A stretch of DNA of 64,000 nt from Cephalotus follicularis (GCA_001972305.1 BDDD01000911.1:319441-383440); one strand, 5' to 3'. Positions 25,405 through 37,149 are shown, numbered from the stretch's first letter. Notes: generated from the letters alone by a model not told the origin. Made by a program: numbers and translations.

Positions 25405-28204
25405 TAAAATCTACTCTAAGTTCTCATCCCCTGAAGGGATGTCATGCACAACCGGAGGAGGAGGAGGATCTGTTGGAGACAGCTCAATAAGCAGAGGTGG
25501 GGAACCTTCAGCTAAGTTCTCAAGAGGAGGATCCATAGCCACGAGCCTGTTTGAAGCATCCACAGCCTGGGAATTAGGGGCAAAATTCTCAGCAAGGAGT
25601 GTAGTCCACATCCGAGGGCTCAGCATCAGGCTCCCCGGTAGCACCAAGGAACATGACCATGTCATGTCCCTCAGGCGTCCACTCAGGATCCCAAGCTTGA
25701 TCATGATCCTCGTTAAAGGCTTGGAAAGCCCTTCCTCGCATCGTCAACCTCGTCAGGGATGAAGTCATATTCATTCACCTGAGGCACAAAAATGATGGAC
25801 TCTAGTGGAAGTTCAGGATGAAAATCAACCATGTTTCAACAGAAGTAAAACCCCCGGCGAAAAAGGATTGAATACTTCTTGAAGAACTTTTTGTTGAAAT
25901 CCTCTGAGGCCCTAAAGTTGTCAACAACCCTGGCCATGGCATCTTGAAACTCCATGGAAGCCCTATAGTTCTCCACGGACATGTCCTGAGCCTCTTGAAA
26001 CTCAGAGGAAGCCTTGAAGTCAAGAATGGCCCTCTCCACGGCAGCTCTGGTACGGGTTCCCTCAAGTTCCTTGTACTCCACGAGACTCTTGCCGTAGGCC
26101 TTCAACTTGTCCTCAAGGAGGGCGATCTTCTCGACTACCACCAGCCTTATATTTTTCTGCCTCTTTAGATCTTGGAGGGCTTTATCTTTTTCAGCAATGA
26201 GGCCCTCCTGGACCCTAATCACATCTTTAAGTTGGTCCTTTAGCACAACCTCCTTCCTCTTGAACTTAGCGTTCTTAGCCCCAATTTGTTCAAGGAGGGC
26301 ACTCTCCTGGCCAGTCCTCTCCTTTGCAACCTGAGCATCGTTCATGAGCTGAAAAGAGAAATGCATTGTTAAAAGAAAATAGAGGATCCTTTGATATCAA
26401 AAGGTTAGAAAAAGTTTACTAATCCTGAAACAGCTTTGGAAGAGGTGAGTCCATAGGTGGGGAGTGTCTCAATCCTCTCTCAACTCCATTTCGTGGGGGA
26501 AGAGACCAACCTTGCCCAATGCAATAGTGACCCCGGTTGTCTTCAAGTTCACCCCAGACCTGCCGAGTCTGACAAGGATCTTGCAAATTTGCTTCATGGG
26601 ACATATGAGGGTAGGGTCTTGGGAGCCCTCCTCAATGGGTTTGACCCTAGGTGCATCCCCCTCTTCCATCCTCAGGCTCCTCGATGGATGGTCAAGGTCG
26701 TCAATAGCAGTTCGCTTGCCCCGGGTAATCTCAACCCTCCTTGCCTCAGTCCTAGCATTTACAACCACATTGGTCTCGACCACCTTAGCAACCCTGACCT
26801 GGGTACCAACGGCCCCCTCATACCTGGTCTGGGCCTCTTCGGCTGCCTCAGTCCTAGCCCTTGCCTCCTCGGCACTTTTGTGAGCTCTCTCCTTGGATCT
26901 GGCCCTTGCCTCCTCGGCATTCTTCTAAGCATGCTCCTCAGACTTGACCTTGTCATTGGGCACTTTGGAGGCTCATTTTCCTGCCCCGACAATGGATTTC
27001 CTCCTCATGAGGGCCTTTATCTTCATTGTGGCTTCTCACCTCCGCTCCTCAGGGTCCTGTGCCCTGACCTGTTCTTGGGCAGGCCTGATGGCATCCAGAG
27101 CTGATTCTTGATTTGTCATCGCTGTACAAAAGCGTAGAAGAATAGTAAGAAAAACATTCAAATCAGAGAATGAAGGGAAACAAAAAAATAATAATCCAAG
27201 GGAAAACATAATACGACTCTCTCCTTGGCCGGTTTCCGTGGACTCAGGTCCATCTAGGGTACCTGTGCTCCTCTCTCTCTCAACCCCCACAGCTGAGGAT
27301 CCTGGTCTATGTCAGGAACCCGAGGTCCCTTTAATCCTAATTTCCATGGGGATCTCCTCAGCCAGGTCTGGGCTAGCCCTACGGTCACGAGACATGCTAA
27401 GCCCATGAATTTGTAAGCTGATCTCAGAGACCACCGCCAGCACCTTCTCGGGGGCACGCGCCTGAAGCTTGTCCAGGTCAACCTTTTCATCCCTGCTCAA
27501 AGACACCCTTTGGATAAGGCCACAATGTCCAGGGTATCACTCCACGGGCCTGGCATGAAGCTAGGAAGGTTCTTGACCATAAAATACTTCTCCCTCCAGT
27601 TTTTGATAGTCTTGGTGTTCTCCGCCAACAGTTTGTGATGACCCGCACGTGACTTGAACTAGAAGCCGCGCTTCTTTGGGGGAGGAGGTTATGGTTTGGA
27701 ATTCATTAAACAGCTCTACAGTGGTTGTCACCCCTGCCTCTAGATACCTGACCAGGAAGCCAATAATGAACCCCCAGGACTGGGCCAGGTGCATCGAGGG
27801 GTGAGCCAGGTAATGTTCGAGGATGGTGACGGCGAAGGGAGGCAGAGGGAACCTCAGTCCATGTTCCAGAGCATCTTGGAACACCACGAAGTAGCCCAGC
27901 TTTCTCTCCATGACAACCCTAGGATTTGCAGGGATCTCAAAATCAAGACTGCCAGGGATGTAGTACTCCTTGACCAGCTTAGCCAGCTTCTTGGGGCCTA
28001 TCTTAGTCTGTTTAAAGAGGGTCTCAACAACTTGGACCCCAGCCTCTGTGGCCGCCACATTGGGATTCCCGATAGCGGAAGCCCCTATCTCCACCTCCAT
28101 GTCGAGGGGGCGCTCAGCAGTAGTGACCCCATAGACTCTTGGGCTACCACCTCAGGGCCCCTGGCCAGCCTCCTAGTTTGTTTGGTCCTGTCCATGGTGT
28201 TTTG
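25405..28204 (-). pseudogene. Antisense ORF region of element A (Tat-type accessory gene)
   Basis: Reading against gag-pol, the minus strand carries coding-like blocks in order. 28100-27561 (179 codons) contains PGSLDFEIPANPRVVMERKL then ALEHGLRFPLPPFAVTILEH and ends by reading into coiled-coil material. 27506-27036 and 26990-26470 are low complexity and basic. 26366-25836 (176 codons) is strongly heptad-rich, with three related repeats containing FKASSEFQEA, YRASMEFQDA and FRASEDFNKK. 25774-25405 is acidic and proline-rich. Frames shift between blocks. The N-terminal block resembles the plant-transposon accessory protein found antisense in Grande-like Tat elements; its function is unknown. 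A related fragment lies in element E (39568-39793, plus strand). Confidence 0.75.
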
Positions 28205-28805
28205 AGAGAGAGAGGAAGACGACGATGAAGTGGACATGGAAGACCTTTATCAAGCGAAAGGTAAATAGGAAGAAAGCTATTCACATGAGAATCCGGATAA
28301 AGAAGAAAGCGAAGTTTTTGAGTTTGAAGAGTGGAAGAGCACAAGATTTAAGAAATCTTTTGTTTTTAGGGATTACGAAAGCGCAAAGAGGACCCCTAGG
28401 TTGGGAGACTGGTGGTAACACGTCCAGAATGTAGATCCCAATTGCTCTTAATGGTGGAGATCCTCTTGTCAAACTAGGAGTGGCAAATGAAGGGTTTGAG
28501 TGCAGGCACCGAAGTGTCAGGCATGCAAAATTCAAAAATTACGGCGTAATGATGAGAATTAATTGAAGAGGTATGGCACAAAATGACATATGTCATGTCA
28601 TATCTTATCAACAATTGATTTGGACTATAAGGTTGGGCCCGCTTGGAGATTGAATTTGACGCATCTACAAATGATCAAGCCCGTCTCGAATCTATGCAAG
28701 CCTATTTGTCCCCTTCCCCGACCAGTTTGAATTCAGCCCTGCAAGGGAGCTCTGCCTTGGTAATAACCCTCAACTTTGCTCCTCCTCCTCTACCAAGGCC
28801 AGAGA
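28205..28805. other. Region between antisense ORF start and polypurine tract of element A
   Basis: Non-coding. It should contain the promoter of the antisense transcription unit, reading leftward from here, but I see no unambiguous TATA box. A short open stretch at 28643-28828 ends at the polypurine tract. Confidence 0.45.
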
Positions 28806-28825
28806 AGAAGGACCAGGGGGGCATA
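28806..28825 (+). other. Polypurine tract of element A
   Basis: The purine-rich run GAAGAAGGACCAGGGGGGCATA ends at the 3' LTR start at 28826 (the run starts just upstream of this interval). Confidence 0.8.
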
Positions 28826-29373
28826 TGATGCGGGGAAAATTCTATTTAAAGCATAATGCCATGTGCCCTCAGGAGGGCATGACAGATGTCTTTTCCAGGC
28901 CTGGGCACGTGGCCGGGCGTTATAATTAGAAAGGCATTAAGGCTCCACGATCCCAGGGCGTTGCCAGCCCACGAGCAGAGACGTATACATGCAAAGTACC
29001 CCGTCCTATAGGGAAAGAGCACCAAACCCGACGGAGATTAGGGGAAATACCTGAGATCCTTGACATTTCCCTTAGGAGAAACTACCGACTCTGAATTCCA
29101 TGCTCTATAGTTACATCCAAGGCTTATAAATACTAAAACAAACAACTTAATACAGGTCAGCAATTTTTACTCTCAAAAGAACCTTATTTTCTCTGTGCAT
29201 TGAGCATCGGAGTGTCCCCAGGAGAACAACCTCCTGGACCTTTAACGAGTTTGTTTATCTGTGCAGGAATTCTCAACCAAATCATCTTCTCGAACATAGA
29301 TTCCAACGTTTCCATTAACAAATCAATGCCCTCCACGTAGGGTACTGTTAAAGGAAGGTGTTCTGCATCAACA
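28826..29373 (+). repeat. 3' LTR of element A
   Basis: It begins TGATGCGGGGAAAATTC and ends TTCTGCATCAACA, followed by AATCT. It differs from the 5' LTR by scattered substitutions and a few small indels, for example near the middle where CCTAACTTG is shortened. Confidence 0.93.
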
Positions 29374-29378
29374 AATCT

Positions 29379-30245
29379 TTATATGATTAATTGATTATTT
29401 TCACTAATTTTAATTTCAATAGGAGATGTGGCTTAATGATATTTTTTTTGTGTAATCCTCTAGAAATTAATGTGGTAAGTAGTTTAGATCTAATTCTTTG
29501 GTCTACACGTAATACTTTTAACCGTTATATAATTTACTTATATATTTGATATGAGGTAATATAACTTATTCCATGACTCAAACAATTGTCAACTTTTCAT
29601 AGTATTATTGATGTATGACTCATGATTATATGCTTATACATCAATAGTATATGAAGTACAAATTCAATTATGTTTATCATAATTGATGTGATAACGACTT
29701 AATCACCTTGTTATACTTAACATGGTCATAAACATTATCTCTATAAAAAGCATACATACTAAGTAAACAAAAATTTAAAATTTAATAGCATGTTAGATGT
29801 ATATATATTAAACAAAAGAATATAATAATCTAACAATAAATATAGTATAGTTAAAAAATAAATATCTAATAAGTAATATATTATAGTTAAATAAGTGTAT
29901 ATATGGCATATGATATAATTTCTTCTTAATACAATTTAATTTTTTAATGTTACTTCTTTAATTTTCATGTGATTACCTTCACTAATTTTAAGTTCAATAG
30001 GAGATGTGGCTTGATGTTTTTTTTTCCGTCTAATTCTCTAAAAATGAATGTGCTAAGAGCTTAGATCTAATTCTTTGGTCTGCAAATAATAATTTTAACC
30101 CTTATATAATTTACTTTTATATTTGTAAAGAGTAGCTTGTTTATTGTAATAGTTATAGATTTTCGATTGATATGAAATTTGGCATGTTCAATGAAATTTG
30201 ACATGTTTAATATAAAGAGTAGCTTGTTCAATGAAATTTGTTGAT
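29379..30245. repeat. AT-rich host DNA with a roughly 575-bp imperfect tandem duplication
   Basis: The phrase TCACTAATTTTAATTTCAAT near 29408 recurs near 29981 with changes, and about 170 bases after it also match. The block before element A (16560-16695) matches 29850-29960. Element A therefore landed within the first unit of a tandem repeat. No coding potential is visible. Confidence 0.75.
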
Positions 30246-31556
30246 GTGGCTTCTCTGGTGTTTTGTTGAAGATGCCTTCTTGGACGTGAATCTCCTCGGG
30301 CTACCTGGCCTGGTGCTGAGAGTGGGTTGGCATCTGTGGATGGTTTGATATTCGTGGATGGGCTGTTGTTTCGTGGATGATCTGGTACTCTGTAGTGGGT
30401 AGGTGTGCATGGCTTCTCTGCGGGCAGAACTACGTCGCAGGGGTGCGAACCCTTGAAGTACCGAGCTCCTGGGGAGGCAGTGCTTGTGGCCTGGTACTTG
30501 TGGAGCTTGTTGTCCAGCACCTTGCAGAGGTTGTGGTCTGGCTTGTTATCTAGCACCTTGCAGAGGTTGTGGTCTGGCTTGTTGTTTGGCACCTTGCAGA
30601 GGTTCTGGTCTGGCTTGTTGTCTGGCACCATGCAGAGGTTGGGGTCTGGCACCTTGCAGAGGTTGTGGTCTGGCTTGTGGTCTGGTACCTTGCAGTGATT
30701 GTGGTCTGGCGTTGTGGTTTCACATGTTACAGAGGTCATCGTCTGACATGTTGTAGAGGTCTTCATCTGGCATATTGCAGAGGTGGTGACCAAGGGCAGA
30801 GTAGAAGGTCTGTGGAGGATGTGTTTCCTCTGGCCTTAGACAATGATGTTAAGTGATCATATGTAGAACACGAGGGTGCTTTCCTTGGGTTTAAGTGATA
30901 CGGTGTTGGTGTTTTGGAAGACAGTGTTGAGGATTTAATGAAACCGTGATTTGAGGCTCTCAGCTTGTTGAAGTCCCATGCTCCTTTTTATAATATATCC
31001 TTGGGGAGCTCTCCTCGAATCTTGTTGAGTAGTGGCTTCTGGTTGGCATAGCTCCCTTGAATGAATGAAGTTTGGTGCGGCTTCTCTGCTATGTATGGCC
31101 TGTGTAGCTATCCTTTCATTCTCAGTATTTGCTAAGCTATGTAACCCTGTATGTAGTGAACTTCATACTAGTGGAACCTCATGGATGATTGAGGAAGTGG
31201 ACGTAGGCATATTCTGTGCCGAACCACTATAAAATGACTGTCTCATTCTACTATTTCCTTTATCATGTATGTGTGTATGCGTGACTGGTATCTCCAAGTT
31301 GTTATAGGTCTGGTCCTCTGCCGTGGAGGAAGAGGACAGGCAAGACCTTGGCTAGCGCCAGTCCGCTACAGTGGGTAACCGAGGCGCAGGTGGACGTCCA
31401 GTCCTCAGCTCCTGTGATGTGCTGGGAAGAGAAGAAAAAAAAAAGTATGAAGGATAAGATGACAAAAGGAAGTTATATGACCAGTTTATGCCATGGGTTA
31501 TGGTTAAAGTAATCCCAGATCCTTGTAACGGCTCGGGTTCGGGATCGGGTCGTTAG
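30246..31556 (+). repeat. 5' LTR of element C, left part missing
   Basis: It matches the last 1.38 kb of the 3' LTR, starting around TGGCTTCT and ending GGGATCGGGTCGTTA. A degenerate primer-site-like sequence (GAATCAGAGAGACCGG, about 31565) follows. Homology breaks sharply at the left end against AT-rich DNA. Confidence 0.8.
30500..30745 (+). repeat. 36-bp minisatellite in 5' LTR of element C
   Basis: Units of 36 bases contain CCTTGCAGAGGTTGTGGTCT, about six copies with some shortened. Because 36 is divisible by three, the array stays open in several frames. On the minus strand it reads a 12-residue repeat (KPDHNLCKVLDN). Confidence 0.9.
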
Positions 31557-33776
31557 AAATTTTTGAATCAGAGAGACCGGTTTAGTGATCCGTGTGGTTT
31601 CGAAATTCTTTGAGGTGTGGAGGAACTTTAGTGATGGGAAGTTGGTGATTCGTCTGAGTACAAGGAGTATGTGACAACACTAAGGTTGGGATTCTCTGAT
31701 TTCTGGTATGGCAGATGGTATATTTGGGGAAATCAGTTGGTCTTGTCACTGGACTTGGGCCTGACAAGTAATCTAGGGCGTCAAGAACCTGGTAAGCTGA
31801 GAATTTGGTAAGTGGTAGTGGTTGTAGAGGATCAGTAAGTGGAAAAACTCCTTTTCCTTCTGTGATTTTCTTATTTCTACCACTTGTTCTAAAAAAACTA
31901 ACACATGTGCTGAGAATGTGTGGTGACAGGTTCTATGCTATGTGGAAGTTTGCGCCCCCTGGGTGAGAATGAGTTTGCGTTCGATCTGATGGCCATCTAA
32001 CAGTCCATTGGTCTATGATGTGATTGTTAAGTGGTACTGCCCCTGGGTTCCATACCCAGATCTGCACCTTTCGTCGGTCTATAACGAATTGTTGCGTTGA
32101 GTGCAGACATGAAGGGTCCACTACTCTTGCCAAAAGACCTTGTGGGTTGCCCTTGCATGTGATTGCCGGTGAAGGTGTACTGGAATAGCCCTTCTCTCGA
32201 TGTCCACTTTGCTGCTCTTGCATGTGATTGCAGGTGAAGGTGTGTTGGAATAGCCCTTCTCTTGATGTTCACGGTGCTGCATGATTGCCGACGAGGGAGT
32301 GCTGGCGTAGCCCCTTGATCGATGTTCATGCTATGGTTACGGATGCTGGATATGCGAGGCTCTCATGGCCGAGGAGGAGTGTGCGTTCGATCCCATTTTC
32401 ATTTAGCTGTGCCATTGTCTATGATGAATATGTTGGGTGTGACTGTGCCTGGGTTCCATACCTAGATCCGCTCATTTCATTGGTCTATGATTGAATGATG
32501 TGTGGGGGCAGCCGGGAATCCGCTAACTTCTTTGGTCAGACCATGCTGAGTTTTCGGACATGGGGTTGACAACCAGGGAGGGGTTGAGCGGTGATGCGCT
32601 GACCTCCCAGTCGATATCCTCATCATGATTGCCGACGAGGGTGTTGCTTGCAGTCCCCTTAGTCGATGTTCATCGTTTGTAAATTGCCCCTCGGGGATGA
32701 GTCGTGCTTGCGAGCCGAGGACCTCCGATAGAAGTTGCCAATGGATCTAGGTGATTTCTGACGAGGGTGAAGCTCTGGCAGTGATACACGGGTCCCTCGA
32801 TCGATGTTCTCCTACACTATGCCTATGCGGGGGTTGCGGGCACTGCGCTGCAGTGCTGGCCCTTCATCGACGTTGGTGATCTGCTTTAACTCTCAGGGGG
32901 AGGGCCGTGCCTGATCAGCTGGGAACCCCTGTGGAGCGGTCATGAATCCTCTAAGGGAAGGATAGTGCTTGCGAGCCGAAAGAACCTCTGTTGGAGACCG
33001 AGTCATGGTATCCATGTGTTGACATGAGTAGGGATGGTGCACGCCCTATAGCCATGATTTATCCTCCAGCTCGGTGTACGCGCTGTTTGAGATGAGATGA
33101 TAGATTTTCGGCGGCAGATTCTTGTATGGGCCTGTGGGCCAAGGTTTTGGTTTGATGTGTTGTTTTGCAGGTATTGCGGATGTGGCTTCACCAGGATTGA
33201 GGATCTCAAGACACGACCGCCATTTTTCTGGCTTATCTTGTTATCTTGCTGACGTGATGTTGGCACATCATATGTTATGATCGATGGTCTTTCCGATCGG
33301 GCAGTGGTATCTGTTCATATATGTTGCTGATGAATTTTCTAGCTGAACTGCTATGGTCTATGGACTTCTGACACAACTCTTTTATCACTGCTGATGGTTG
33401 TTCCAGCTGGTTATATCTTATTTCTGGTATCAGTATATTACGAAGGATTGCTGTGGTTATGACTGCAGGGAAGCTCATCTATTGCCGAAGTGGTTCCCGT
33501 AGTTTTAAGCATCCTCTGATCCCCTGGTACTGTGATTTTCCTGAGCAGCCTTAATTCCTCTGAAGATGAATATCTTGCTGAGCTATTTTCTCTGATGGAT
33601 TGTCCTCGGACTTATGTTGGTTAGCACCTCTGGACCTTGAGCACGTCCTCAGACTACGAACTATGGAATCCTTACTTCGGTGTGTTCGTCAGGCATTGTG
33701 AAGGTCTTACCGGGTAGCGTGATCTCTCCTCGACTTCTGTCATGGAAGGCGAGCGAATTTTGGGGACAAAATTCTT
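31557..33776. other. Internal region of element C, non-coding, with dispersed 48-bp repeats
   Basis: No ORF above about 100 codons and no retroviral domain. A unit starting TGATTGCCGACGAGGG and ending TCGATGTTCAT recurs near 32157, 32225, 32282 and 32626, and inside the 3' LTR near 34852, 34909 and 34976. The last 60 bases (about 33750-33776, GGGACAAAATTCTT) match the usual sequence between pol and the purine tract in chromoviruses. Confidence 0.7.
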
Positions 33777-33790
33777 AAAGGGGGGAGGAT
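33777..33790 (+). other. Polypurine tract of element C
   Basis: AAAGGGGGGAGGAT abuts the 3' LTR start TGTAATACCC. Confidence 0.9.
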
Positions 33791-35429
33791 TGTAATACCC
33801 AGGTACGGTTTTGTAGAGGATTCTCTTTGTCATATGTTGGTTAAGGCCTGGTTTGGGTTTTATTATTTCCTTGAGGCCATTTGGAAGTCCTCTCTTGTGC
33901 AATATTAAGGCCCAAAAGTGGCGTTTATTGTGAAGAGTCATTTATTTTAACTAAGCACATATGTGAAGCTTACAAGGGAAGCTAACCAATTCCAATGTGA
34001 TAAGACGTGTGTCAGGGAGAGTGTGTGAAAGGATATATCTGGCACCTTGGATAGAAAAAAAGAAGTTAGTGAGAAGTAGGAAGAGGAAGAAGTTAGTGAG
34101 AGGTAGGTAGGAAGAAGAAGGAAGAAAGGGAAGGCACGGTGTGAACTCTATCTGGGTGAGTTGTGAGTACTCCCTGTGAGGTTCAAGCTTCCTCTTTCGT
34201 TGGATCCTTACTTCTGGCGTGACCGAGCATCTCCTCTACAAGTCTTGTTTCTCTTCTTATCCATTTCTTCTGTAGTCAAACATGGTTGAAGGTGATTCTC
34301 ACTGGTCTTTGATGTCCTTACCCGAGTGTGGTATGGTGGATTCGGAGTTCCTCAGTACGCTGAGCAGTGAGTTGATATCCATGGTGTGTTTGACATCTGA
34401 GATAGCGAAACGTGCATCCGCTGGTAGATTTGAAGCTCTAGGTGGCTGTACGAGTTCTAGGAATATGAAGAATCCAGTGGTATGGTGGATTCGGAGTCCA
34501 AGGAACTGGTAAGCGTTGCAGGAGCTGGTCTTGAGAAAGCTAGCATTTAGATTCTGGGTAGATGAGGTTCCTCAGATCTTATGTGACAAAATACAGCTGC
34601 TATGGCCTTGTAAGATGCGTGTTCTTTCCAGGGAGTTTGTGCGATGTGCGTCCTAGCAGAGGAGTCAGTTTGATGTATATCCCCTGCTGAGCAGTGCATG
34701 TTGAGCATTCCTTGCAAAGTAGTCCGCGTCGGGCGTCCCTTGGTGAGCAGTGCATGTCAATCATCTTCTTGAGCATTTACCATTTGAAGTGTCTCCTCGG
34801 TAGTGGCTGAGCGGTGATTCGCAGGCCCCTTGGACGAAAATAACCCTACGTGATTGCCGATGAGGTAGCTCCTTGATCGATGTTCATATGGTGTAGTGCT
34901 GAGCTCATGATTGCCGACGGGGGTGGGCTTGCGTAGCCCCTCGATCGATGTTCATGTAGTGAGGTGCGCAAACGTGTGATTGTCAAGGAAGGAGTGCTCG
35001 CGTAGCCCTTCTATCGATGTTCATTCGGTGCTCTGGAAGTGGGTGTCTATATGCGTATATGAGAGATGTGAAAAGTCCTATAGCCCATGACCGCATTGAT
35101 GGATCTTCAACGGAGTTGTTATTTGTGCTTGCTGAGGTGGTTCCGGCTATGGAAGTGTGAGAGTAAGAGGTTTTCCTTAGTTTTGCCCGTCCTCCCGACC
35201 TCGGACCAGCTGGGTCCCTGAAGATGTTTTGTCGGGTGAGCCTTGGTAGATCCCTTGGGTACTGGGCCGGGGTGAGATTTCATCTCCTCAGTGTAAGTTG
35301 AGTGTTGGTGGGACCTCGGGTAGTTGTCCCATGCTTGGCGTTTGTCCCCGGGCCTTGTGTTGATCCCAGGCATTGCTTATGTTAAACGTTGTCATTTCCT
35401 TGTGCACGGGCCTTGTGATCCTGGGCATT

Positions 35430-35740
35430 GCTGTTATGATGGTCTCCCCTGGCATTGCTGAGTGTAGTGTCTCCTCGGGCATCGCTTGTGTGATGGTCTC
35501 CTCAGGCATTGCTAGTGTGATGGTCTCCTCGGGCATTGCTGTTGTGGTGGTGTCCCCGTGCATTGTTGTTGTGGTGGTCTCCCTGGGCATTGCTAGTGTG
35601 ATGGTCTCCCCGGGCATTGCTAGTGTGATGGTCTCCCCGGGCATTGCTAGTGTGATGGTCTTCTCAATGGTCTCCTTGGGCATTTGCTGGTGTTGTGGTC
35701 TCCCCGAGCATCGCTTGTGTAGTGGTCTCCTCGGGCTTTG
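35430..35740 (+). repeat. 27-bp minisatellite in 3' LTR of element C
   Basis: About ten units contain GGCATTGCTAGTGTGATGGT. Nine codons per unit keep it open on the minus strand as an (M-P-G-E-T-I-T-L-A)-like repeat. The corresponding part of the 5' LTR is missing. Confidence 0.9.
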
Positions 35741-35999
35741 ACTGAGCGAATTGGCTTCTTTGGTGGTTGGTTGAAGATGACTTCTTGGGCATGAATCTCC
35801 TCGGGCTACCTGGTCCGGTGCTGGGAGTGGGTTGGCATATGTGGATGGTTTGATATCCGTGGATGGGCTGTTGTTCCGTGGATGATCTGGTACTCTGTAG
35901 TGCATGGCTTCTCTGCGGGCAGAACTACGTCGCAGGGGTGCGTACCCTTGAAGCGCGGAGTTCCTGGGTAGGCAGTGCTTGTGGCCTGGTACTTGCGGA

Positions 36000-36345
36000 G
36001 CTTGTTGTCCAGCACCTTGCAGAGGCTGTGGTCTGGCTTGTTGTCTAGCACCTTGCAGAGGTTATGGTCTGGCTTGTTTTCTGGCACACCTTGCAGAGGT
36101 TGTGGTCTGGATTTTTGTCTGGAACCTTGCAGAGGTTGTGGTCTGGCTTTTTGTTCGGCACCTTGCAGAAGTTGTGGTCTGGCTTGTTGTCTGGCACCTT
36201 GCAGAGGTTGTGGTCTGGCTTATGGTCTGGTACCTTGCAGTGATTGTGGTCTGGCGTTGTGGTCTGACATGTTGCAGTGGTCTGGCTTGTGGTCCGGTAC
36301 CTTGCAGTGATTGTGGTCTGGCGTTGTGGTCTGACATGTTGCAGA
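36000..36345 (+). repeat. 36-bp minisatellite in 3' LTR of element C
   Basis: About eight to nine units contain CCTTGCAGAGGTTGTGGTCT, with more copies and more length variation than in the 5' LTR. A longer duplicated segment ends it (TGCAGTGATTGTGGTCTGGC near 36237 and 36305). Confidence 0.9.
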
Positions 36346-37149
36346 GGTCTTCGTCTGGCATACTGCAGAGGTGGTGATCAAGGGCAGAGGAGAAGGTCTG
36401 TGGAGGATGTGTTTCCTCTGGCCTTAGACCAAGATGTTAAGTGATCACGTGTTGAACACGAGGGTCCTCTCCTCGAGTTTAAGTGATACGGTGCGTGTTG
36501 GTGTTTAGGAAGACGGTGTTGAGGATTTAATGAAACGGTGAGTTGAGGCTCTCAGCTTGTTGAAGTCTCCTGCTCGTTTTTATAATACATCCTTGGGGTG
36601 CTCTCCTCGGGTCTTGTTGAGTAGTGGCTTCTGGTTGGCATAGCTGCCTTGAATGAATGAAGTTTGGTGCGGCTTCTCTGCTATGTATGGCTTGTGTGGC
36701 TATCCTTTCATTCTCAGTATTTGCTAAGCTATGTAACCCTGTATGTAATGAACTTCATACTAGTGGAACCACATGGATGATTAAGGAAGTGGACGTAGGC
36801 ATATTCTGTGCCGAACCACTATAAAATGACTGTCTCATTCTACGCTTTCCTTTATCATTTATGTGTGTATGCATGAATGCTATGTCCAAGTTGTTGTAGG
36901 TCTGGTCCTCTGCCTTGGAGGAAGAGGACAAGCAAGACCTTGGCGCGTGGCGCCAGTCCGCTGCAGTGGGTAGCCGAGGCGCAGGTGGACGTCCAGTCCT
37001 TTGCTCTCGTGATGTGCTGGGAAGAGAAGAAAAAAAAGTATGAAGGAGAAGATGACAGAAGGAAGTTATATGACCAGTTTATGCCATTGGTTATGGTTAA
37101 AGTCATCCTAAATACTTGTAACGGTTCGGGTTCAGGATCGGGTCATTAC

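Larger units (their letters stand above)
16696..29373 (+). mobile_element. Element A: Tat-lineage Ty3/gypsy retrotransposon with nested solo LTR
   Basis: LTRs of 554 and 548 bp (16696-17249 and 28826-29373) start TGATG and end CATCAACA. The flanks carry the perfect 5-bp duplication AATCT (16691-16695 and 29374-29378), which proves one insertion event. Inside, in order, are a primer site, gag, aspartic protease, RT, an RNase H tail, integrase, a proline/serine-type minisatellite, an antisense ORF region and a polypurine tract. Integrase lies after RT (gypsy order). The antisense ORF near the 3' end is known from Tat elements such as Grande. Gag is split by solo LTR F2, and part of RT/RNase H is deleted. 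Confidence 0.95.
30246..37149 (+). mobile_element. Element C: non-coding chromovirus-like LTR element, 5' truncated
   Basis: About 1.3 kb at 30246-31556 is repeated at about 35767-37149. The second copy is the end of a longer LTR starting TGTAATACCC at 33791, directly after the purine tract AAAGGGGGGAGGAT. This tract-plus-start combination, preceded by GGGACAAAATTCTT, is typical of Tekay-type chromoviruses. The 5' LTR lacks its first 1.9 kb or so. The 2.2-kb internal region shows no gag or pol similarity. The right end interrupts the gag of element D (37149/37150). No target duplication can be tested because the left end is lost. Confidence 0.8.
33791..37149 (+). repeat. 3' LTR of element C (about 3.4 kb)
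   Basis: It starts TGTAATACCCAGG. It contains a short purine-rich leader near 34060-34130, three 48-bp repeat units (34852-35030), a 27-bp minisatellite (35430-35740) and a 36-bp minisatellite (36000-36345). It ends around GGATCGGGTCATTAC at 37149, with one or two bases of uncertainty because the terminal CA is not clear. Confidence 0.85.

Noticed and set aside
30404..30856. Cysteine-rich plus-strand ORFs resembling a secreted repeat protein
   Set aside because: They are translations of the 36-bp minisatellite in another frame. The period of three codons times four keeps all frames open.
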